Origin: Ianthella basta
Lineage: Eukaryota > Porifera > Demospongiae > Verongiida > Ianthellidae
Length of the DNA stretch: 64,000 bases
Reading direction: 5' to 3'
NCBI GenBank assembly: GCA_964019415.1
Contig: OZ025888.1
Span: forward strand, 4,717,036-4,781,035
Shown here: one piece after another, positions 33,536 to 42,414 of the stretch
How the letters are laid out: each line of letters opens with the position of its first letter
Numbering within the stretch: position 1 is the stretch's first letter
Notes under the pieces: model-generated
What the model saw: the letters and a program-made list of their open reading frames with translations, nothing else
The model's database searches: none
Told to the model about the DNA's origin: nothing
Program-made: the position numbers and the translations under genes

Positions 33536-34359
33536 TCCCCTATTTCTCCACCTGCATATTGTTATGCAATTGTAACTGTGCAATAACAAGTTAAAAGAGC
33601 TGCTACATGAAGGTGATTATGATTGCATGCCTATTCCAGCCATGCATCTTCCCATGTACACATCACCAAGCTGCATGCATACACCCATGTACATGACTAA
33701 AGTGGCGATGAGGAAAGGCTGTACAGCTATATAGCAATTAATTGCAGAATCTGGCGTACACTGTGGGGCATGCATATGTACTGGTGTGCTCTGATATACT
33801 GTAACACACTAGCTACCTGGATATATGTACATGTATGAAAGTTGAAGTGTACAATCTTTGTGCTGGCCTAGACCTAAACAGTGTGGGCATGAAAGTGGGT
33901 GTGGTGGTTTGCAGGCAGCGATGTAGTAACACCTATGGTAAGTATTGCCACTGCATTTGAGCTTAGTGTTTTGCCGCAGGGTCTCAGGCAGAGTGAGATG
34001 CATATGGCTACATAAGAGATGAATTAACCCAAAGAATATGGAGCCTGCAACTGATACTTACATGGAAACATGTAATGAATTGGAAGAGTATGAGGTTCTA
34101 GATTCTAGAGCACAGCAAAGTAGATTGGGTAGCAAGCAATTTGCAGGGATAAACCTTGTGGATAGGGAAGATAGAGCACAGCAAAGCAGAGAGATGGATA
34201 AATTGTAAGGCTGTACCTGTAGGTGCAAAAGGGAAGCTGAATAGCCAGAAAGGTTGTGCAATAGTAGCTAGGAGGCGCTGCAAAATGTTGCCAGATGTAG
34301 GGATGGTGCAATTGTATTCAAAGTCAGCGAATGTTAATGACCTGGGTTTTGCATGGACA
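33536..34359. other. Spacer between the two duplicate copies, no gene seen
   Basis: About 34270-34355 matches 3215-3315 (words GATGTAGGGATGGTG and AATGACCTGGGTTTTGCA), a dispersed repeat also present in the element at 2556. Nothing else was recognised. Confidence 0.45.
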
Positions 34360-35910
34360 GCATTCATAATATCAATATTGATATTCATGGTGCCATATAC
34401 AAACTGTACAAATGTACTGTAGGTTTCAGGCTAGGAACATAATGTTTTGGAAATCACTTCAGCCTGGAGCAAGATGAAGGACTGCCCATTACTCCTATCT
34501 TGGCTTGCATGCTGCAAGATAAATAAACAATTTGCTTTGCACATACTCCCAGGCATTAATCAAACAGTAGACATTCAGCTGCCTATATGCATCCCATGCG
34601 TGCATGCATGTATAGACTTAAGGAAAGTGTACATGTGTGCTTCTGTGTGTGCATGCACACACAAATCATGTACATTGCTGACTTTTGCGTGCTACAAAAT
34701 GTGTAGAAGAACTAGTACTAGAATGCAAAACTAGAATGCAGCAGTCAGTACACACATGCATGCAAGCTCATGAATTAAGCTACTATACTGCTGTATGTAC
34801 ATACATTTGTGTGCATATAGTTGAATGAGAATATACTGTGAGGTATATGCACAATTGTATGTTGTTAGTACTGTTCTAGCTATGGTGTACGTGAGGCATG
34901 CAAGCCATGCATTTACAGGCACGAGAAAGGAATGGAGGGCATTTTGTGTACGGTAAGCTGATAGTAAAGAGGCCTTACAGCAGATGGCTAGCATTTCTAA
35001 AGTATGTCTTAAAGTATACATAGTACATGGCATGAGGAGGCAGGCATGAGAACAGAATGAAGGGCATTCTGTGTAAAGTAAACTGATGGTGAAGAGGCAT
35101 GCCACGTACAGCAGTTACAGCCCACTTAGTTTGGACAGGTGGAAGGTAACTATTGCTATACTCAGGGGTTATTTCAAGCACAATGAATAAGGGCAGCAAA
35201 GAACATTTGAAACCCATAGATAGTCTTCTCTAAACATACTGACCTGCATGCAGGGACCTGCACATGAAGTACAACTATGGCTGCATACATACCTGAGAAG
35301 CAATATAGCTACCATACAACCATTACAAAGTAATTGGACTCTATCTGCTGTCATGCATGCCTCTGCTAGTCTCGTACCCAGACCACTTCCGGCCGCCATT
35401 TTGAAATGGGCCGAAAGATGGTCTGGTAGTAGCTTCGTCCCCCCAGGCCCTTCGCGTTAATTATCGCGGACGGCCTGGGGACGAGGCTAGTCTGGTAGCT
35501 ATGTGCAGATTCCTTGGCATTGATTGCGTAACCGTTAGCCTTGCAATTGCGTAGCTAACAGCCGTAGTTTGCATTAACAGCGCTAGCAGTCGTTCACACT
35601 ATGGAAGAGGAACGCTGTGCCTTGGCAACATCCCCAAGCACTCTTCGATAGCGCAGGGGCTCCACTAAGATTCCAAGTAAAGGAACATTCATCGCTGCAC
35701 AATTAGCTATAATGTACTTGCGCACGTGACCACGTATCTGCAATCTGATTGGTGTCCGCGGATCCGTGGATTCCGCCAAGGAATCTGCACATAGCTCCCA
35801 GACCATCTTTCGGCCTATTTCAAAATGGCGGGCGGAAGTGGTCTGGGTACGAGACTATGCCTCTGCACTATCAGTTTACTGTACACAAAATTCCCTCCAT
35901 TCTGTTCTCA
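34360..35910. repeat. Segmental duplication, copy with an insertion
   Basis: This is the second copy of the 32485-33535 block, split by the fold-back element at 35367-35857. Flanking bases TGCCTCTGC occur on both sides, once in the sister. Confidence 0.85.
35367..35857. mobile_element. 491-bp fold-back element, TAGTCTCGTACCC ends, 9-bp duplication
   Basis: It starts TAGTCTCGTACCCAGACCAC and ends with the reverse complement. TGCCTCTGC flanks it at 35358-35366 and 35858-35866. The sister copy at 33485 is an empty site, which proves insertion and its limits. The arms carry ACTTCCGGCCGCCATTTT, adjacent ETS-like and YY1-like motifs. A smaller nested fold-back (TCGTCCCCCCAGGCC paired with GGCCTGGGGACGA, about 35435-35488) interrupts the left arm. 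Confidence 0.9.
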
Positions 35911-36843
35911 TGCCTGTCAATGGCTTGCAAGCCTCACGAACACCATAGCTAGAACAGTACTAACAGCATACAAATGTGAATAATATATGCCTTACAGTAT
36001 AATCATTCTATATTACATGCACACACAAACATACATACAGCAGTATAGTAGCTCAATTCATTAGCTTGCATGCATGTAGTGACTGCAGTCATTTGCATGC
36101 ATATGGCTTGTATATTAACCAGATATGAATAATTATTATGAATCAGGCACACATGCGCACTGCCTGTGATAGAGTACATATACATAAATACATGCAAAGT
36201 GAAGTAAACAAAGCAATAATAAGCATAGGCAGTAGTATAGTTAATAGGCAGGTTAATTAGCACATATTGTCAAGGAGATCAATAGGGCTGTCTGACAGGT
36301 TCAATCTCTTTGGATGGTGCAAACTGGATCTGGCACCTTGTAAACACATAATTGAGGCATCAATCAGGGCGAAGGAAAGGCGATACAACAATAATAACGT
36401 CATCTATCTGGTTAAATGGAGAGCGGAGTGTGGCTTAACCTTAACCAATTTCGACAGGATAAAGACCGTTGTACTCACAAAGAAATGTACTGTGCGGTAA
36501 TACGGTGAATGAGTGCAAGTCGAATAGTTTGAAATCTGGATTGAAATCGCTACTAAGCTGCCATTATGAAACAGCTATATGTCGGCAGGAGCATCTTCGC
36601 GCAAGTCGCCCCCCTTAGATCGAGACCGGATGTGGCGTCCCTAATCTGGGAAAGTTTGGTCTATTGGTGGCCACTAAGTGGTGTGATTCGCTGTTGTCCA
36701 ACAATCAAAATTAAACTCAGCCGTCGTTATAGCAGCTACCCTCCGTTGCTAACAGCGCAGATTCTTCGAATCAGCTTGGGCCCGACTCGCTGTCGTGCAA
36801 CTTGCTGAAGCAGAAGCCCACTCAAGGCGGGCGCCCTGCTAGT
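35911..36843. other. Non-coding, nothing recognised
   Basis: AT-rich with GCATGC words until about 36250, then a more balanced stretch. Short frames (36267-36500 and 36566-36808) show no domain. Confidence 0.4.
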
Positions 36844-37997
36844 GTCACACAGTCTCTCCTCCTAAGCGGTGCATGCATTTTGATAAAACAGTCCTTTCAC
36901 CAGTTTACAAGTACGTTCAGGGACTAGTGCGGCACCTGGACGCTGGTACCTCAACCCATACACAGCTGCTTTCGTTTAAAGACCCCGCGTTGTGTAGGTG
37001 AGTGTATGGCTGCACGCGCTTTGGGTGGTTGTACGAGGCCGGGGACAACACCCACATTTCCAAAGACGGCATGTATGTTTGTTGGAATTTTAAAGGAACC
37101 GTTTAAAGCGTTCTAAACTCCATATGCATGAAACAGAGGGTGATTCTGGTACCTGCGAACGTCACTGCATGCATAATGGCACTGATGAGGTGACCTCATA
37201 TCAGTTGTTCTCTCCCACTCCTCCCCGCCCCACAGTGCACCCACCATGAGCTTCGACTTCTCCCGGGTCAGCAGCGTCTCCCAAGGACACACACCCATGC
37301 ATTACCCTCACCTCGCTAGCCCACTCAATAGCCCAAACCCAGCAGCAGTGGCCATCCCACTGCAGAGCCCAAACATGCTGCTGAGCCCTACAAACCAGGC
37401 AATCAGCCCTCGAGGGATCCCTGTGTCACAGATCCCCCCATACATGCACCCACAGCGGACAGGGATGCCTCAGTTTGTCCCCCAGCCTCCACAGTATCAT
37501 TCGCAACAGTTCTCCCCCAAGGCGATCCCAAACTCCCCAACCTCTCCCAAGCATGGGCAGAATGCTGTGTTTCATACCATCCCCAACAACAATATTGCCT
37601 CCCTGCCCCAGGGGTTCATGCCTGCGCAAATGACCACTGAGCCTGGTCCAGGAAATAGCTACCTTATACCATCCTATTCAGGTGATCCCTCAGCCGCAGT
37701 GCAACTTGCAGCCTACGCAATTGGTTGACCCAGAATCACCATAGGTGAAGGAGCTGGAAGATTTTGCCATCTCCTTCAAGCAGAAATGCTTGAAGCTTGG
37801 CTACACTCAGACACAAGTGGGACAAGCCTTTGCAGAAATCAACGAGACCGACTTTAGCCAGACCACCATCTGCAGGTTTGAGAATCTGCAACTCAGCTTC
37901 AAATATGCACAGAAACTGAATTCTGGAAAAGTGGCTTGAGCAGGCAGAGAAGGTGGGCAGAGTTCCAGAGCAGAAGGAAGCCTCCCCAGAGCAACGA
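36844..37997 (+). pseudogene. Truncated, frameshifted duplicate of the POU-I gene
   Basis: It matches 45330-46503, including the upstream non-coding exon, the intron and the start ATG at 37246. The Pro/Gln-rich N terminus and most of the POU-specific domain are present, but the homeodomain is absent. Lesions relative to the intact gene are a 24-bp in-frame loss near 37468, small insertions near 37650-37665 that shift frame, a nonsense TAG at 37742-37744, and a 5-bp deletion near 37920. It ends abruptly in reverse-oriented receptor sequence at about 37998. It is not expected to make a DNA-binding protein. Confidence 0.9.
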
Positions 37998-38340
37998 CAT
38001 AGGTGAATCGAGTAGGAGGGCTGAACTGATATGCTGCGCTGAAGTAGCCTTCAATCCTTCCACGTTATCCCACACCGTCGTAATACTCGACAAATCTAGC
38101 TGTGCTGTTTCTGTTTGTGAGTGATGCTTCCACCTGCATGCTGAACTGTTGCAGGAAAGATGGAAGGGGGACACCTGAAGTGTTCGCTGAGCCATTCACG
38201 ACAGGGATGCAGGCATTGAAGACGGGCGTGTCCTGAAAGTCGAAAGCAGTATCACTATCACCCATACTTTGAGATTGAACTGTTACAAAGGAGAAGACAA
38301 TCAGGACGGCCATTAGGCCGATCATTTTCTGGAGCGGCAT
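37998..38340 (-). pseudogene. Truncated receptor copy E (5' end only)
   Basis: From the ATG at 38340 the frame follows receptor B through signal peptide and about 90 codons, to GVG. A C-to-T change then makes TAA where A and B have CAA (about 38068). Homology continues past the stop to about 38003 and then switches to POU sequence. Everything encoding the rest of the ectodomain, stalk and membrane anchor is missing. Its promoter phrase (TATAGCGTGGGCGCTT) is intact, so transcription is possible. Confidence 0.9.
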
Positions 38341-40275
38341 CTTGTCAAGCTCCCAACTTCCGAGACTTGCATAGTCGGAAACATGCAATCCGAGAAGCGC
38401 CCACGCTATAATACATAAGTGAATGTTGTAATTGCTCCTTTAGCTATATGGATTTGGGACAGCCCCAAGTATCCTTATTAGAGAGGTGTCCTTATTCAGA
38501 GGTGGGTTTGTGCACATCTCTATGAAGTAACTGGGTCAATAGACACTGCCCTCACTAGACAGGTCTGGCTTGGTAGACGTGCCAATAAGCGCCTATAGCT
38601 CTTTCCATGCCAATAGGCGATTATTGGCGTCTGGCCAACTGTTATAGTTGGGACTACACAAGGTATACTGGACCACAGTGCTTGCTATTATAAGTGAAGA
38701 TTAGCTAGAGCATTAGTCTACCACCTGGTGGGCGTGCAAGACATAAGCAGAAAACTGAACTTATTGGACATGCATGCACGTGCATGCATACGGTAGCTAG
38801 CTAAATGCATTGATTTCTCGTTCATTAGACTGTTACTGTAGCACAGCATATATTGAGTAGCAATTTATGGTTTAATGTAGCTAACCAGTACAGATTTAAT
38901 AAAGATCATTAATTTTTGGAAAATAGCACAATCAGCAGTCACTAGTATTACTGCATACGTAGTTGGGTGTGATGTGGCTAAAAATGATTATCGTGTAAAA
39001 ATACCTTGTGAAGTGCAAGCCTGCAGCTGTGGCTGCATGAAAGCACACTGAGACCTAGCTACATACATATCCTTTAAAACAAGATCAAAGGCACCTATGT
39101 AGAGGTACCTATATACAGATAGCTACTTTGCACAGGTCAAACAATAGAATGCTCGAGCATGAGAGTATAGCTATGGCATGATGTAAGACCAGATGAAGGC
39201 CATGCAAGTAAGTGATCAATGCTGACCTGGTCCATGTATTATGAATATTTCAATGAAATGCACTACTATTCTACAACAATAAAGTACACCATACATACAT
39301 GTGCAGCCATTCACACTGATCATCTGAGAGGCTTGTTCGAGCAAATCAAGCAACAGAAGAGCATGTGGTTAGTTATCTATTTCAGGATCTTTTGATATTT
39401 GACCTCGAGGGTCAGGTGAACGATGTACGAGACAGTCACAATCAGTTATTCAGCTGACAAAGATGCTTAAGGCTAAATGTCCTAAACTTGTACCTTTCTG
39501 TTGCAAGATTTACTCAAAGAAATCTTCTCTGTTCATTGTCCACAGTGAGCCTCTACAAGTGTGCACATTGTCCTATACATAGTATAATTGTAAACAGTAC
39601 ACACAGCTGTTGTTGCATAATAGCTATATAGGGTGACGGTTAGCTGGTGAAAATGTATTCAAATTAATTTGAAAATGTACTTGAAAACACATAACAGTTA
39701 CTGCAAGAAGAAGAATGTTGACCTCCACAGAGTGCTGAACAAGGAATAGTATTGGATTGGATTGGATTGGAAATCTTATTTAAACTGAGAAGACCTTTAG
39801 CCTAAAGGCTACTTCTCAAGGCACCCAGACACAAAGAGAAAGAAAACAAGGACAAGGACAAGACAATAAACAAGGAATAAGGGAGGTGACAAGCATAGCT
39901 GTTCAGGTAATAGATAATCAATAAATTAATTGTTAATGAAGATGAATGACAAATATGATCAATTGGGAATTGCATGCAGGAGCTCAAAAGGTGTAAGATA
40001 ATAAATAAATGTTCCTAGCTGCAGTTGCAAATGTATCTAGGTTCTTGATGTCTCTCAATCTTAGTGGCAGAGCATTCCAGCTCCTTGACCCACGAAAGGC
40101 AAAAGATTTCTTTCCGTGGTTCGTGCAACTGTAAGGGATAAGAAGTCCTTTGCTTCTGGAAGACCTGGTCTCGTGCTGGTGAACCTGGGATGATGGCTAG
40201 AAAAGGGCATGCAGAGAGGTACGGGGAGCTATGCCCTGAAAAGCAGTGAAAAACCTCAGTAACTTCACTGAGTTT

Positions 40276-40590
40276 TCACCGCGATGCTAATGTAGGCCAG
40301 CCAAGCTCACACCGCATGGCTGTGGCAGATACATCCCTACACCTTCCCAGAATGACTCTAGCCTCATAGTTTTGTAGGTGTTCCAATGCACTGGCCTGTG
40401 CCACTGTGCACGTATTCCAGACTGCATCAGCATATGTCAAGTGGGGAAGCACGTATGCATTGTAATACATACATAGTGCTTTCCTTGGAAGAAACCAAGC
40501 AAGTCTCCTGAGGAGATTGATGCTCTTCGATGCCTTTGTACCCACCATCTTGACATGGTCATCCCAAGAGAGTGTGTCTTTCACCATCAC
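40276..40590 (-). pseudogene. LINE reverse transcriptase C-terminal remnant
   Basis: The 104-codon frame contains DTLSWDDHVKMV, INLLRRLAWFLP and YYNAYVLPHLTYADAVWN, the order seen after the palm domain in CR1/Jockey-type reverse transcriptases. The catalytic YxDD region is absent. Confidence 0.85.
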
Positions 40591-40605
40591 ACCTGGGAAC
40601 TTGTA

Positions 40606-40781
40606 TCAGAAAGGGTTGGTTCTCCAATACCAGCTTCACAACAGGGTTGAAAACCTTGCCGACGTTTTGACCAGATGCTCTGGTCTTCTTCAGGGCGAAG
40701 ATAAGAGAGCATCTGGTCAAAACGTCGGCAAGGTTTTCAACCCTGTTGTGAAGCTGGTATTAGAGAACCAACCATTTCTGA
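40606..40781. repeat. Inverted pair of Penelope-type repeat ends inside the LINE
   Basis: The left arm (40606-40680) and right arm (40704-40781) are nearly perfect inverted copies of the repeat at about 5455-5560. The left arm on the minus strand keeps the hammerhead-like layout (40652-40700), but GAAA has become AAAA. The insertion sits where the reverse transcriptase core would lie. Confidence 0.75.
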
Positions 40782-41332
40782 TGCCTGAGCCAGCTGAGAA
40801 GCCCTCACTTCATAGGAACTTGTAGCAGCGTACTTGCTCAATGGGAGTACCGCTGAGATGGACATTGATGGGTGGAAGGGACTCACGCCAGCAGGAATGG
40901 ATGAGCATTCCAAGACAGATAGAGACTAACTGCACAGTGATCACTAATTCCGATATCCACCACATTGGCTGTCTTAACTATCTCTCTCAAGGACACAAGG
41001 AAAATATCCAATAGGGTAGTGGAGTGGGTAGTGATTCATGTGGGAGAGGCTATGGGCTGTAGTAAGTTACGGGTAGTGAAGTAGTCAGACAGGAAGACAG
41101 TTTGAGAGTGGCCAGCATCCAGCAAGTTAACATTTAGGTCACCACATACTATCACATGATCCCGCATGGCTAGAGCTTGATTAGTCTGGTCACACACGGA
41201 GACAATGCAGCTGCTAGGAGAGCTGGGTGGGCGGTAGATACAGCCAACTAGAACAGTAGATGGAAAGGACTGGCATGAGATCTCAAGCGATAGTCCTTCA
41301 GCTGCAGGTGGTGGGTCACTGTCGATATGTAC

Positions 41333-41880
41333 TTACTTGCATTTAAGAGTCACGTTAGTATAGATAGCAACACCTCCACCGTGGCAATGACGATATTTCC
41401 TATGAATATTGAATCCAGGAATTTCAAGCAATAAATCTTCAACACTGGAATCCAGCCAGGTTTCAGACATGGCTAGGATGTCAGGAGAGTGGGTACTGAC
41501 AAATTCAGTCACTTGTTCAAGGTGCCCCATGAAACTATGGACATTAAGATTAGTAATGTTGAACGATGAGTGTGAAAATACCAGTGAGGTTGGTGATGCA
41601 ACTGCAGAGGTTGGTTGTATGCTCTCTATAAACAGACTGTCAAACTTGGGTAGGGCACAGTTGGCACAAGACCACAAGTTGCTGCTCTTAGACAGCCGAC
41701 TGTATAGTGGATCGTTTATACCCTCACATTTGGTGTGGTACCAACGGTCACAGGTATCACACAGAAATCGCTTCTGATTTACGTTCACTGGTTTGTACAC
41801 ACCTTCCACATGGAAACCTGACAGGTTCAGGATTTGGCTCAACGTCTCCAGCAAGCAGCAGTAACCAGTAGTGAGTTGGC
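41333..41880 (-). pseudogene. LINE ORF 5' part: 2A-like peptide, PHD finger, start of endonuclease
   Basis: Around 41875-41830 the minus strand encodes LLLLAGDVEPNPEP. The 2A consensus ends NPGP, so the glycine codon has mutated to glutamate. A frameshift follows, then CDTCDRWYHTKCEGIND and WSCANC form a PHD zinc finger. ITNLNVHSFMGHL and AMSETWLD begin an exonuclease-endonuclease-phosphatase domain. It continues in other frames through 40890-41330 (VCGDLNVNLLDAGHS, DIGISDHCAV), with at least one stop. Confidence 0.85.
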
Positions 41881-42414
41881 ATCAGCGGTGTCTGGCCGCA
41901 GCAACTACGACTTCGCGAACTGAGATAGAGAATAGTCATCAGAGAATAGTAGTTAGTTACTTGAATCTTCTTCCTTTTCCTGAAGCCACCATGACAATTT
42001 TCAATATGGTGTGCACACATGCATGCACATGTCAACACACATGAAGCACACAGCATAATAATATGGCTAGCTACACTGTGCATGCATGACATCAGGAAAT
42101 TGCTAGAATGTTACATGCATGGTTAGGGCTTTTGCCTGTTGGACCATAGCCGACAGCACATGCACATTCCAGTGTCAATGAACTAAACAAAGCACAATAG
42201 ACAATGCTATAGTGATGGGCTCCACGAACCAGCAGACCAATATGTGTTATGTAAACTACAAGCTTAATTGCCAAGCAATTTTATCATAAAGATTACAATC
42301 AAAAAGCAGCCAACTATAAAAACTATACTAACTTGTTGAAGCATTGAAACTAAAGAAAAGTTAACCATACAACATGAATCATGAATCAATCCAAATGACT
42401 CCTACAAGGACACT

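Larger units (their letters stand above)
39752..41943 (-). mobile_element. Non-LTR retrotransposon fragment with 2A-like and PHD motifs
   Basis: The insertion is flanked by GAATAGTA at 39744-39751 and 41944-41951, which occurs once at the empty site near 19084. Its 3' end carries a tandem CCAAT repeat (plus strand TTGGATTGGATTGG), as in CR1/L2-type elements without poly-A. From 5' to 3' it has a 2A-like LLLLAGDVEPNPEP, a PHD finger, an endonuclease with DLNVN and ISDH motifs, and a C-terminal reverse transcriptase remnant. The central RT is missing and frames are broken. Confidence 0.88.
38341..42112. repeat. Segmental duplication, copy 2 (flank of E) with LINE insertion
   Basis: 38341-39751 and 41944-42112 are collinear with 17624-19262 upstream of B. 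The 2.2-kb interruption is the retrotransposon fragment described separately. The join to the D locus is direct, without the tandem units seen at 19264-20990. Confidence 0.85.

Noticed and set aside
32872-35105. Two nearly identical 118-124-codon minus frames with many Cys and Tyr
   Set aside because: They are identical because the whole 1-kb block is duplicated. Composition follows GCATGC-rich DNA and no splice or domain evidence supports them.
36760-36790. TTCGAATC resembling a tRNA T-loop box
   Set aside because: No A-box, acceptor stem or anticodon arm can be formed around it.
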